This document shows, in pieces, positions 18,106 through 27,053 of a DNA stretch of 45,152 nucleotides. The notes under the pieces were generated by a model, which did no database searches, had not been told where the DNA came from, and worked only from the letters and a program-made list of their open reading frames with translations. The position numbers were made by a program, and so were the translations under genes. Where the stretch lies: assembly GCA_029245125.1 (NCBI GenBank), contig JAQWPZ010000014.1:1-45152 (forward strand), in the 5' to 3' direction. The DNA is from Rubripirellula sp. GTDB taxonomy: Bacteria; Planctomycetota; Planctomycetia; Pirellulales; Pirellulaceae. The stretch's first letter is position 1. Every line of letters starts with the position of its first letter.

Positions 18106-18280
18106 ACGAAATCAACAACACGACTGCAATCGCTGTCCGCTCAAGAATCGCCAGAGCCAACTGATTGCGATGATTGCCGAAGGTCGTGGGCAGGTAGCAG
18201 CAGCTTTGAACCTGCCCGAACAACTCACCATGGCGGACGTAAAACCCGCTCTGCCAGTTCGACCGATCGCAATTCGCCCG

Positions 18281-18613
18281 TTAGGCAAGTGCGGGCTGCG
18301 CGGTGTAAAGCTCCAAAATCTGGCTTTGTACCTTCACCGCTCGGAGCAAAACCCACAACTGGTCTGTCGAAAACGGGGCCTGACCGTCACTGCACATCGC
18401 GTCGAGTTCGTTCGCGACTGCAGCGTGTTGATCCGAAGCTGATTCCAGACGAAACGTTGCGCTCTTCCAAGCAAGGATCAGAGCATCTTCATCGCGCAAA
18501 TGATCCGGATCTTCCGCTTGAGCCAACACCATCAGCGATAATCTTGCGATGTCGACTGGTGAGAGATCGGGATTGAGAGTTGAGAGCCGCTGTGCAATTT
18601 CGTGACAGGTCAT
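18281..18613 (-). CDS. Small hypothetical protein
   Basis: A 110-residue protein that I do not recognise. It is Ala/Leu-rich, mildly acidic and looks mostly helical (EIAQRLSTLN, PVDIARLSLMVLAQ, FSTDQLWVLLRAVKVQ). It has no leader or membrane segment. The composition is protein-like, unlike the shadow frames on the other strand, which is the main reason to call it. It is convergent with the acyltransferase gene. It could also be a chance frame. Confidence 0.5.
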   Translation of the reverse strand: MTCHEIAQRLSTLNPDLSPVDIARLSLMVLAQAEDPDHLRDEDALILAWKSATFRLESASDQHAAVANELDAMCSDGQAPFSTDQLWVLLRAVKVQSQILELYTAQPALA

Positions 18614-18670
18614 GTTTAATGGACCGGTTATTACACCACGAGGATGCCCAACCGGAGGATTAACTTAAGT

Positions 18671-18679
18671 AGGAGGTGA
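18671..18679 (+). promoter_or_regulatory. Orphan Shine-Dalgarno-like sequence
   Basis: AGGAGGTGA is a 9-nt perfect complement to the usual bacterial 16S rRNA 3' end. No ATG, GTG or TTG follows at normal spacing. It may be chance, or a relic of a lost gene. Confidence 0.3.
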
Positions 18680-18866
18680 CAGTTCGATCAACAAGCCGTT
18701 TTCATTTCAAACGACCATTCACCGTCTGCGGCGGCCGTGCAATCTGTAAAGATTTTCGAAAGGATAGGTCATGATTGCTAACAGGGCAAAACAACCATCA
18801 GCATCTCTTGCCGAAGTCTCGAACGAGACAATTTGCAACGGAACGAGGTCTCCACTCGCAGGTCCG

Positions 18867-21800
18867 TCACTCTGTCTCTTCCGCTCCTCGCGAATCGGCC
18901 TGTAAACTGGCCAGATAGGAAACGAGGTCACGCAGCTCACGTGTTGACATGAATTGGACCAGATCGCTGGGCATCGAGGACTGACCTTTTCGCCGCGCAC
19001 TCACCTCATCCTGCAAGATACGAACTTGGCTTCCATCGTTCTGAATTAACTCGACATAATCGTCGGTTTCAGATTTCACGACTCCGGTGAATACCTGTCC
19101 CGAATCATTGGCGATGACGGCTGTCTCGAATCCCTTTGCGATCTGCGCGCTAGGCAAACAAATTGACTCCAGCAGGTAGCGGCGGTCTTTTTGGTTGCCA
19201 ATCAAGGTCAGGTTTGGCCCGACCTCTCCACCCGCCCGTTCAACTTTGTGGCAGCGAACGCAGGAGAGCTTTGTGTTTTCGAAGAACAATCGTCGCCCAG
19301 CCTCGACATCCCCTCCCTCCAACGCGACCAACCACGGACCCAGCGGCTCGGATTTTGCGATCGCACTCAAATGAGCATCAAGTTTCGACTGCAGATCTTC
19401 GTCCAATTTATCTTTGGATGCCTCGAAGACATTCAAATGGACATCGGGGGCAAGCTCGTTTTGGAGCCAACTTTCCACCGCGTCAGCAATCACTTGCCGC
19501 CCCTTCGTCGTTTCGTCTTTGGCCAGAATGTCCCAACCCAGTTGCCGAATTTTCACATTGCGACTCTGAATCGCTTGAACAAATTTCGGCAGCGAATTCC
19601 CAGCATCGTGCGTAGCGAGAACTCGCAATGCAGCAGGCACCAGTTCGGTCGGAGGCAGCATTTTGACTTGCTGGGCCAACTTCACTGCCATCGCTGGCTG
19701 CAGCCGTGCCAAGCTCTCTAACGCAGTTGCCCGCTGTTCAGGTTGGATTTGGCTGTCCCGAACCCGCTCGACCAACATCGGTGCGATCTTCCGGATTCCC
19801 AAACCCGCTGCGACCTCAATGGCTGCATCACGGACCAGATCCTCGGCGGTCATCAAACTCTCAATATGCCGTTCCAACGCGACTGCCGCCTGTTTCGCAT
19901 CGCGAGGAGCTAACGGGCGATAATCATTCACCACTCGATCTCGCGGATCAGGTCGAGCCCAATCGGCCAGCATCCGCAGCGTCTCGACTCGCATCTCAAC
20001 CGGCGCGGACGTTCGCGACGCATAATCACCCAACGCCTTGGCAGCATCCTCGGTCCCAAGGCGGAAATTGGCGTTCAGGATTCGTCGACTCAAATCACCC
20101 TCTGTCAGCTTGCCAGCGATCAAACTAGCCAGCGACTGCATGGCAACAGGAATCGGCAAATCGTGAATTGCCCTTGCCGCCTCGGCGACAACTGCATCAC
20201 TCTCATCACCCAAAAACTTCGCCAACTCGCCACTGCGAAGCCTTCGAAGTGCAACGGCGGCAGCCAAACGAACCGATTCGCTGGGATGTCGACTCAGACC
20301 AGCCATTTTCTCGGGTTGATTCAAACTTGCCAGGTAAACCACGCCAGCATGGCGAATCGCGGGATCGCGATTTTTATTTTCTGCGATCATCCTGATCACT
20401 TCAGCCAAAGCTGGTTGCACTCGCAGTTTTGCCAAGGATAAACAGGCAAAGTAACGGACTCGGTCTGACGTGTCGGACATCAACCCCTGCAGCTGTTCAA
20501 TCGCTCCGACATCCAAACGTTCCCCAGCCACTTTGGCCGCGGCCGCTCGCAGCGTCGCATCATCGTCGTCCAGCAAACGCCGGATTGCCGCCAAGAGCAA
20601 ATCGCGTCGCTCCGGCTCGACTCGCGCAATCTGATCGATTCCCCAAATCGCATGCAAACGTTTCCACTTTCCCGCTTCAGCGTCATTCAACACGCCGGTC
20701 AGTGTTTCGACGTCTCCGCGACGGGCCAATTCCCACTGCGACTCCAATCGCACCCGTCGATCAATATGTCCGAGGTGACTGATCAACTGTTCGGTCGTCT
20801 GCCCAGACCATTGCGATGCTAACAGCTGCTGTACCTCTTTCACGACCGGTGTCTCGCTATGCTCCGGGTCGGTCAGACGATAGATGCGACCTTTTCCCAA
20901 ACCGTCCCACCCGTCAACCCAGTCACTAACGTACATCGCACCGTCTGGCCCGAACGCGAGATCAGTCGCCAACACGCTCCAGACGGGATCGGAATCAGTG
21001 TCTAACTGATAATAGGCACCGTTGGGTGAAAGTTTGAAAGAGCGTATTCCGCTGTTGGCGGGCCCCCCCCGAAAATCACAAATGAAAAACGTATCCTTCA
21101 ATGCGTCACCAAACCCCGTCCCCGGGTAATGGGCGAAACCACTTGGACCGTCAGTGAAATTGGCAATCGGTGGCACGATGTATGCGGGCTGCCCAGCATG
21201 GATTGGCTCCCAAATTCGCTCTCGGTTGAACGGGCCACGATCGGGCAAATATTGGTAGTACATCCGCCATCCTGAATCGCCACCTTCTAACAGATGAACG
21301 ATCCGAGCCCGATCACCGCTATCACTGTTGTTGTCGACCGAGAATAAATCACCGACGTCGTTGAACGCCAATTCTTGCGGATTTCGCAATCCTGTCGCAA
21401 AGACTTCCAAATTCGAACCGTCTAATTCACAGCGAAACACAGCACCGGATGCTGGGTCTGCTAATAGCCGTCCGTCTTCTGTCGTGACGTGGTACCCACG
21501 ATCACCAATACTGAAGTAGAGTCGGCCATCGGGACCGATGACGAAACCGTGCATGTCGTGTCCACGAAACGCGACGCGGACCCCAAAACCGTCGGCCAAC
21601 ACCTCGCGCTGGTCCGCATTTCCATCATCATCCAGATCGGAAATTTTCCAAAGCTTGGGAATGCAGGCGTAGTAAATTTCATTGCCACGCACCAGCACAC
21701 CCGCCCCGGTTCCGTCTTCTAGCCGATTGAAGCCATTCGCCACGACATAACTTCGATCGACTTTGCCATCACCATCCGAATCCTCTAGTCTCCGAATCCG

Positions 21801-22214
21801 ATCATCATGCTGGGCATAGGTGACGGCGGCTTCACCCAAAAGACGCTTGTGGTAATCGATCCGATCCTGAACCGTTTCTGACGCCAAATCAGCCAGCAGC
21901 CAAGCCTCATCATGAGCGCGGTTATCAGTGACACCGCGATTCTGTCGGAATGTCTCGCAGGCGAAAACTCGACCTCGATGGTCGATATCGAAGGCTACGA
22001 CATTCGCGATTGCGGGCTCTGCAGCGAAGAGTTCGATCTTCCATCCTTCGGGAATCCGAATCGCGGACATCCCCTCCACCCCCTCATCAGATGCTTCCGC
22101 GATCTCCGGCTCCAGCGGCTCTGGTTGCTTGAAGTCAGCCTGTTGGGCCTGAATTGCCATCGAAAAAATCAGGAAACCAAATCCAAGCAGACAAAAACGC
22201 AACGAGTCAATCAT
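18867..22214 (-). CDS. PVC-type membrane-bound dehydrogenase: beta-propeller, HEAT repeats and cytochrome c
   Basis: The 1115-residue exported protein has a signal peptide (LLGFGFLIFSMAIQAQ). Residues ~50-470 form a glucose/sorbosone dehydrogenase-like beta-propeller (RVFACETFR, GNEIYYACIPKLW, DLDDDGNADQREVL, GLRNPQELAFND, VSDWVDGW). A long array of HEAT-like helical repeats follows (~480-950). A C-terminal cytochrome c domain has CVRCH at ~985 and its likely Met ligand further on, near SSMPSDL. This arrangement is a hallmark of planctomycetes and verrucomicrobia and is thought to couple oxidation of a sugar or alcohol to electron transfer outside the cytoplasm. The substrate is not known. 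No obvious operon partner lies on the minus strand. Confidence 0.9.
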   Translation of the reverse strand: MIDSLRFCLLGFGFLIFSMAIQAQQADFKQPEPLEPEIAEASDEGVEGMSAIRIPEGWKIELFAAEPAIANVVAFDIDHRGRVFACETFRQNRGVTDNRAHDEAWLLADLASETVQDRIDYHKRLLGEAAVTYAQHDDRIRRLEDSDGDGKVDRSYVVANGFNRLEDGTGAGVLVRGNEIYYACIPKLWKISDLDDDGNADQREVLADGFGVRVAFRGHDMHGFVIGPDGRLYFSIGDRGYHVTTEDGRLLADPASGAVFRCELDGSNLEVFATGLRNPQELAFNDVGDLFSVDNNSDSGDRARIVHLLEGGDSGWRMYYQYLPDRGPFNRERIWEPIHAGQPAYIVPPIANFTDGPSGFAHYPGTGFGDALKDTFFICDFRGGPANSGIRSFKLSPNGAYYQLDTDSDPVWSVLATDLAFGPDGAMYVSDWVDGWDGLGKGRIYRLTDPEHSETPVVKEVQQLLASQWSGQTTEQLISHLGHIDRRVRLESQWELARRGDVETLTGVLNDAEAGKWKRLHAIWGIDQIARVEPERRDLLLAAIRRLLDDDDATLRAAAAKVAGERLDVGAIEQLQGLMSDTSDRVRYFACLSLAKLRVQPALAEVIRMIAENKNRDPAIRHAGVVYLASLNQPEKMAGLSRHPSESVRLAAAVALRRLRSGELAKFLGDESDAVVAEAARAIHDLPIPVAMQSLASLIAGKLTEGDLSRRILNANFRLGTEDAAKALGDYASRTSAPVEMRVETLRMLADWARPDPRDRVVNDYRPLAPRDAKQAAVALERHIESLMTAEDLVRDAAIEVAAGLGIRKIAPMLVERVRDSQIQPEQRATALESLARLQPAMAVKLAQQVKMLPPTELVPAALRVLATHDAGNSLPKFVQAIQSRNVKIRQLGWDILAKDETTKGRQVIADAVESWLQNELAPDVHLNVFEASKDKLDEDLQSKLDAHLSAIAKSEPLGPWLVALEGGDVEAGRRLFFENTKLSCVRCHKVERAGGEVGPNLTLIGNQKDRRYLLESICLPSAQIAKGFETAVIANDSGQVFTGVVKSETDDYVELIQNDGSQVRILQDEVSARRKGQSSMPSDLVQFMSTRELRDLVSYLASLQADSRGAEETE

Positions 22215-22437
22215 TCGAAAATATATTGCTTATGAAGGGGACAACGGCTTGTAAGGCATCTTGCCCAACCGAGTACGCAGCAGCACGTAATCCGGTAGAA
22301 TCCGGCTTACACCTTGTGTCCTAGGATACTCAGTGACACGTTAAACTGGCAACCAAGATCACTGACGCGAATCGCTCCAAACACGCGAATTGGCGGGAGT
22401 TGCCACGTATGATCCAAGATTGAAAACCGTCTGCTCC

Positions 22438-22866
22438 ATGACTGAAAATACAGAAGAGCCACCGGACCAAGGCAATCCCCCCTCGGCTAGCACTTCGTCC
22501 CCCACGACGACGGCTTCTGAAGCGGGCGACGTCGCAGCGGAAGACGCACTCACCGCTGACATCCGTGTCGGCTCTCCCTTTGCCGTCGACCCGACCATCC
22601 CTGCGGCAGAACGTCCCATCGAGGCTTTCTACGACGTCGGACCAATTCGATACACCGCCATGGGTGCTGTCGCGGCCTCCATCATGGTGCTCGGATTTGC
22701 TTCTGTCGCTGCTTGGTGGTTCCCCACTGGCGGAGCCTTGATTGCCGCCCTGGGTTGTGTCCTGTCCATCTTCGGCCTGTACTCGGCTTTTCGAAAAACT
22801 GCTATTTCGTTGCTAGCAGTTCACTTAGTTTTGTTCGTACTCAGTTACAGTCGCTCGATCGGCTGA
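22438..22866 (+). CDS. Small membrane protein
   Basis: A 142-residue protein from ATG 22438 (the open frame reaches 22390). The first ~65 residues are a Ser/Thr/Pro/Glu-rich, presumably disordered cytoplasmic segment. Three closely spaced hydrophobic helices follow (AVAASIMVLGFASVAAWWF, ALIAALGCVLSIFGLY, ISLLAVHLVLFVLSY). I do not recognise a named family. It ends 21 nt before the EEP-hydrolase fusion gene, so the two may be co-transcribed. Confidence 0.7.
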   Translation: MTENTEEPPDQGNPPSASTSSPTTTASEAGDVAAEDALTADIRVGSPFAVDPTIPAAERPIEAFYDVGPIRYTAMGAVAASIMVLGFASVAAWWFPTGGALIAALGCVLSIFGLYSAFRKTAISLLAVHLVLFVLSYSRSIG

Positions 22867-22887
22867 TCGGGCACTGAGGATCGCTGC

Positions 22888-24744
22888 ATGTTAACCCGAA
22901 TCACCTGCTGGCTACTTTGTGGACTATTTGTTTCGCTAGCATCAGCCCAACGTCAACCAGCCCAACGTCAACCAGACCAACGTCAACCAGACCAACTTCG
23001 CGTCCTTAGCTACAACATTCACCACGGTGCTGGGACCGACCAAAAGATTGACCTGGAAAGAATTGCCCGGACGATTCGCAGTGTCGATCCCGATCTTGTT
23101 TTGTTGCAAGAGGTCGATCGCAAGGTCACTCGCAGCGGATCGATTGACCAAGCAAGTCAATTGGCTGAGCTCACTGGTTTACAGGCCATTTTTGGCGCAA
23201 ACATCAATCTACAGGGTGGGCAGTATGGAAACGCATTGCTGACAAGACTGCCTTTGATCGATCATCAAAACCACCAACTCCCAAATCTGGATCAAGGTGA
23301 ACAGCGAGGATTGAAGGAGGCCAAGGTTTGGTTTTTCGGCAGGCCACTGAAAGTCTTTGGAACACACTTCGATCATCGACGCGATGATCGTGAACGGGTT
23401 GCGTCAGCGATCGCAGTGAACGAACGCGTTTCTGCGACCGCAGATGTTCCCGCTATCTTGGCGGGCGATATCAATGCGACCCGTGAAACGACGGTACTTA
23501 AAACGCTCGCGAAACAGTGGACCATTGCTGGTCCGGAACTGCCAACCATTCCTTCTTCGAATCCAAACCGGCAAATTGACTTTATCTTTTACCGCCCAAG
23601 CAATCACTGGAAGGTGATTGAAACCAAAGTCCTGAACGAGCCGATCGCCTCTGACCATCGCCCGATCTTTTCAATCCTGCAATGGACGGAGGGTGATTCG
23701 GCAAGACGACAACGACTGGAAAATCGTCGCCAAATCCTTTCGATACCCGATCACACCAGCGAACGTTCAATCGCCGAAAACCCTGATCAATGGCAAACAC
23801 GCGCCGCAGCAATCCAGCATGGCATGGAAGCCGTCATGGGACGCTTACCTTCGCTGCGAAGGCAACCACCAAAGGTCACGGTGCTGCAAGAAGTCGATTG
23901 CGGTAGCTACGTTCGCAAAAAAATCATGTATCAGTCTGAACCAACAAGTCAGACACCCGCCTACCTGTGCATTCCAAAATCACTTCTCACCGAAAACAGC
24001 CCACCGGCTCCCGCCGTCCTCTGCTTGCATCCCACCGACAATCAGGTGGGACATGATGTTGTTGTCGGACTCGGAGGCAAACCCAATCGACAGTACGCCA
24101 GTGAACTGGCCGAACGCGGTTACGTGACTTTGTCACCCAGTTACCCGCAGCTTGCTGATTACCAACCCAATCTCGACACACTTGGCTGGAAAAGCGGCAC
24201 ACTCAAAGCGGTCTGGGACAACATTCGGGGAATCGACCTACTGCAATCGTTGCCGTTTGTCCGCAAGGACTCCATCGCCGCAATCGGCCACTCATTGGGT
24301 GGTCACAATGCGATCTACACCGCTGCTCATGACGCCAGAATCCAAGCGGTCATTTCAAGCTGTGGTCTCGATTCCTACCAAGACTACTATGGCGGTGACC
24401 CGGCTCGGTGGATGCCCGGACAGGGCTGGACACAAACACGCTACATGCCTCGGCTTGCCGATTATCGAAATCACCTGGAAGACATTCCTTACGATTTCCA
24501 TGAACTCGTTGCACTACTCGCGCCCAGGCACGTGATGATTGTTGCTCCTCTCCACGACAGCAACTTCCGCGTCGAAAGCGTTCGGCGGCTAACAGCAGAA
24601 GCTCGCAAAGTGTTCGCATTGCATGGGCAACCGGATCGACTGATTGTTCATCATCCTGATTGCCAACATGACTTCCCAAAAGAGATGCGTCAGGCTGCGT
24701 ACGAGATGTTGGATACTACTTTCTCGCATTCCCCGTCACGTTAG
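22888..24744 (+). CDS. Endonuclease/exonuclease/phosphatase domain fused to alpha/beta hydrolase
   Basis: The start is supported by GAGG 8 nt upstream. The 618-residue product has a signal peptide (LLCGLFVSLASAQ) and then a QRQPD-type repeat. Residues ~35-260 form an EEP-fold domain with all main motifs: VLSYNIHHGAG, LLQEVD, GDINATRE, QIDFIFYR and SDHRPI. Residues ~300-615 form an alpha/beta hydrolase of the dienelactone-hydrolase/acetyl-xylan-esterase kind, with a nucleophile elbow GHSLGGHN (Ser ~469), an acid region PLHDSNF and a His near HHPDCQHDF. Both halves look catalytically complete, so one exported polypeptide may cleave a phosphodiester and an ester. The frame is continuous, with no sign of a frameshift joining two genes. 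Confidence 0.88.
   Translation: MLTRITCWLLCGLFVSLASAQRQPAQRQPDQRQPDQLRVLSYNIHHGAGTDQKIDLERIARTIRSVDPDLVLLQEVDRKVTRSGSIDQASQLAELTGLQAIFGANINLQGGQYGNALLTRLPLIDHQNHQLPNLDQGEQRGLKEAKVWFFGRPLKVFGTHFDHRRDDRERVASAIAVNERVSATADVPAILAGDINATRETTVLKTLAKQWTIAGPELPTIPSSNPNRQIDFIFYRPSNHWKVIETKVLNEPIASDHRPIFSILQWTEGDSARRQRLENRRQILSIPDHTSERSIAENPDQWQTRAAAIQHGMEAVMGRLPSLRRQPPKVTVLQEVDCGSYVRKKIMYQSEPTSQTPAYLCIPKSLLTENSPPAPAVLCLHPTDNQVGHDVVVGLGGKPNRQYASELAERGYVTLSPSYPQLADYQPNLDTLGWKSGTLKAVWDNIRGIDLLQSLPFVRKDSIAAIGHSLGGHNAIYTAAHDARIQAVISSCGLDSYQDYYGGDPARWMPGQGWTQTRYMPRLADYRNHLEDIPYDFHELVALLAPRHVMIVAPLHDSNFRVESVRRLTAEARKVFALHGQPDRLIVHHPDCQHDFPKEMRQAAYEMLDTTFSHSPSR
22946..22990 (+). repeat. 15-bp tandem triplication inside a coding region
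   Basis: Three in-frame copies of (C/A)CCAACGTCAACCAG encode a QRQPA/D repeat just after the signal peptide of the EEP-hydrolase gene. A truncated fourth copy starts at 22991. Confidence 0.9.
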
Positions 24745-25048
24745 ACCAAGCAACTTAAAATGGTCCGTTTGGCAACCTGATCAAATTGCCCCACTTTTCC
24801 TGATTCCAACACCCTTGATGCATCTCAGCATTCCCCTCAGGCTCATGTCGCCGACAGCTACAATGAGCGAAGGAATTACCGTGAATGGATCGTCACGCAA
24901 GCCTGTCACCGCCAGTCGCGTTTACTTCAACATTTAATCACGCATTCCATCCAACGCGGCACTGCGCAGGCCATTCTCACGAATTATTGGACCTCGGCAC
25001 TCATTTTGCAGCTCTCAACTATTCCACTGCCCTAACTGGAGATACCCG
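24745..25048. other. Intergenic region upstream of the universal stress protein gene
   Basis: This 304-nt stretch has no convincing gene, hairpin or repeat. It presumably carries the promoter of the stress-protein gene. GGAG at 25038-25041 is that gene's Shine-Dalgarno. Confidence 0.5.
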
Positions 25049-25474
25049 ATGGCTGGCTTACATTCTAAAATCACAGTCGCACCGGTCGATTTCAGTGATC
25101 TTTCATTCAATGCCTTGGAAAAGGCTATCGAAATCACTGGTGATGGCACGGTCCATGTCATTCATGTGCTGATTGAACTGAACACGATGGAACCCGGTAA
25201 TCTCTATGGCACTGTCACGGATGACAGTCGGATAGCAGCCGTCAGGCAGAACCTCGAGGAACGCCTGAGCGATCCCAAATATGCGAACGTTAAAATCCAC
25301 GCAAAGATCGGTGATGCGGGTCGCGAAATCGTGGAACTGGCAAACGCTGAACAGGCCGAACTGATCGTCATGCCATCCCATGGCTACGGATTTCTAAAGC
25401 ACATGCTGCTCGGTTCCGTTGCTGAGCGGGTCGTGCGACTGGCTCACTGCCCCACCCTGATCCTAAGATCCTAA
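25049..25474 (+). CDS. Universal stress protein (UspA family)
   Basis: A single-domain 141-residue Usp protein. The N-terminal strand ITVAPVDFSDLSFNALEKA is typical. The ATP-binding signature G-2x-G-9x-G(S/T) appears as HGYGFLKHMLLGSVAERVV (~112-130), followed by CPTLIL. The motif suggests the ATP-binding subgroup. Its role is a cytoplasmic stress protein of undefined activity. GGAG at 25038 stands 7 nt from the ATG. Short tandem repeats begin four bases after its stop codon. Confidence 0.92.
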   Translation: MAGLHSKITVAPVDFSDLSFNALEKAIEITGDGTVHVIHVLIELNTMEPGNLYGTVTDDSRIAAVRQNLEERLSDPKYANVKIHAKIGDAGREIVELANAEQAELIVMPSHGYGFLKHMLLGSVAERVVRLAHCPTLILRS

Positions 25475-25478
25475 GCCT

Positions 25479-25535
25479 TGGCTTGAATCTGAAACACTGG
25501 CTTGAATCTGAAACACTGGCTTGTGGCTGAAACGA
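25479..25535. repeat. 19-bp tandem repeat, two exact copies and one diverged copy
   Basis: TGGCTTGAATCTGAAACAC occurs at 25479-25497 and 25498-25516. A diverged copy (TGGCTTGTGGCTGAAACGA) follows at 25517-25535. The block starts five bases after the stop of the universal stress protein gene. Confidence 0.9.
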
Positions 25536-25625
25536 TTTAGCTTCAGCAGTGGCTCAACAAAATCGAACAGCATCATCCTCTTGCTGATACGGTGGTGGTA
25601 TCGCTTGACTGGTGACTGAGTACTA

Positions 25626-25649
25626 CTCTCAACCGACTTCAGTTGAGAG
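25626..25649. terminator. Hairpin between convergent genes, possible terminator
   Basis: CTCTCAAC pairs perfectly with GTTGAGAG around an 8-nt loop. No T tract follows on either strand, so intrinsic termination is doubtful. Its place in a convergent gap is suggestive. Confidence 0.3.
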
Positions 25650-25898
25650 CAGATCACCCCACCAGTTCACGATCACACGTACACCAACTTCACATCTAGT
25701 GCCGCGAATCATTCGCCACGGCTATGCCATTCGAGGTGCGACCTAACGCAACAGATATCACACAACAAATATCATCTGGTTTACAAAATGACGAGCTCAT
25801 TTTTGAAGAACCGCCAATGTGGATCGCCAACTCGATGTGTACCAGCAACGCCACGCGAACAACCTGGGATCATGACCGAGTCTCCCGCGCGGTCAAAT

Positions 25899-26492
25899 CT
25901 ACTCACGCTGCGTAACACTCGATTCATTGCTGAATACAGAATCTATATCGTCCAGGATCTCTTGCTCAGCATCGGAAACTTTACCGAACCCAAGTGTTCC
26001 CCCCGACGCTTCCGCGACCGTTCGCGCTTGTTGACGAATCTCGTTGGCTAGTGTCTCACCCGAAGAGCCAGCGAACGTCGAATAGACCACGCTAACGTAC
26101 TCCTTCCACAAACTCCATAAAGAACGTGGCGGATGCTTGTGCAACCAAGTTTCCAACAACTGCAACGCCAATGGCTGCCCTTCGATTCCTCGATGCAGTG
26201 CCGTATTCATAACTGCCTGTCGCTCCAGAGGTGTCACCGAACCGTCGGCCCAGGCGACAAACACTGAGGGCACCAACGCCAAAGCAGCTAACGTCGCGGG
26301 CTGAAATCCGCCATCGACCAAATCTGCCAACAGCTCATCATCCTGAAAACTCGTTACTGAGGCCAGCTGCTCGATGTGTCTTTCACGTTCGCTGGACGCC
26401 TTCAAATCCGCCAGCAGTTTCTGATCGACTTGGCGAAAGAATTCGTCTTCCAAGGCTTTCCCACGTTGATGAAGTGCGTCTTGATCAAACAT
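25899..26492 (-). CDS. Hypothetical protein, possibly TerB-like
   Basis: A 197-residue, largely helical, acidic protein. The segment VFVAWADGSVTPLERQAV (~76-93) resembles the ADGxVxxxE motif of TerB-like all-helical domains, which may bind metal, but the match is by eye only. The C-terminal third has a Gly-rich turn (SGGTLGFGKVS) and an acidic end. ATG 26492 is chosen because GGAG lies 6 nt upstream; the open frame extends four codons to a TTG. No leader or membrane segment is present, and no function can be given. Confidence 0.7.
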   Translation of the reverse strand: MFDQDALHQRGKALEDEFFRQVDQKLLADLKASSERERHIEQLASVTSFQDDELLADLVDGGFQPATLAALALVPSVFVAWADGSVTPLERQAVMNTALHRGIEGQPLALQLLETWLHKHPPRSLWSLWKEYVSVVYSTFAGSSGETLANEIRQQARTVAEASGGTLGFGKVSDAEQEILDDIDSVFSNESSVTQRE

Positions 26493-26498
26493 AACTTG

Positions 26499-26502
26499 CT
26501 CC
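26499..26502 (-). promoter_or_regulatory. Shine-Dalgarno selecting ATG 26492
   Basis: GGAG on the minus strand lies 6 nt before ATG 26492. It would be inside the gene if the upstream TTG at 26504 were the start. Confidence 0.55.
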
Positions 26503-26710
26503 AAAATATTCTCGGCGACGAACTACACATCCGATCAACGTGAAAACACCGCAATCGATGTGCCGACTGGACGGCCAATCAAGACAAAGCAGTTGTGGCT
26601 GCATTCTTCCGTTATTCACCAAAATCTGGCCGGCGATCGCGAATCCTCCAGAGTGCGGATTTGCACACGCTAGATTCGACCTGTGTCATTTCGTACGCTG
26701 TAGCACCCAG

Positions 26711-26779
26711 GTTTCGTCCGCTAAGCCGCGCGGGTTTCGTGCATTAAGCCACGCGGGTTTCGTGCATTAAGCCGCGCGG
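26711..26779. repeat. 23-bp tandem triplication
   Basis: Three adjacent units of GTTTCGTGCATTAAGCC followed by (G/A)CGCGG lie at 26711-26733, 26734-26756 and 26757-26779. The first unit differs at four positions in GTGCATTAA. The end CCGCGCGG is itself palindromic. Confidence 0.9.
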
Positions 26780-27053
26780 GAAGTGAAGAGGCCCTCGGGG
26801 GAGCAAAGACTGCATCCTCCGCCGCCCAAGACTGCTAGGTCGTTCGCCCAAGCCGTCGAAAATCCCCTCCCACATCGGCTACATCGAAAGCGTTTATGCG
26901 AAGAGTCGGCCATCCCCACTGGGCAGGTTGGCAAACGGAACTTGACGCGAAGCGGGACCCAACTGTCCTAGCAACGGATCCCAAACTGGAAAAGTCAGCT
27001 GGGCCACCCGATCCTGATTGTTTGCTCACCTCCCTCTATTTCTCGCGGTTGTA

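Larger units (their letters stand above)
25475..25898. other. Convergent intergenic region
   Basis: This 424-nt gap lies between two convergent genes. It holds the 19-bp repeats at 25479-25535 and the hairpin at 25626-25649. No coding frame in it is convincing. Confidence 0.5.
26493..27053. other. 561-nt non-coding region
   Basis: This is the promoter region of two divergent genes. It holds the three 23-bp repeats at 26711-26779. Short open frames here (for example around 26783-26971) are Arg/Pro-rich and not protein-like. Confidence 0.5.

Noticed and set aside
18289..18576. Plus-strand frame opposite the small hypothetical gene
   Set aside because: It is rich in Arg, Ser and Pro and less protein-like than the minus-strand frame; only one of the two is likely to be coding.
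26783..26971. Plus-strand open frame of 62 codons in the 561-nt gap
   Set aside because: Composition is Arg/Pro/His-rich and not protein-like, and there is no ribosome site.
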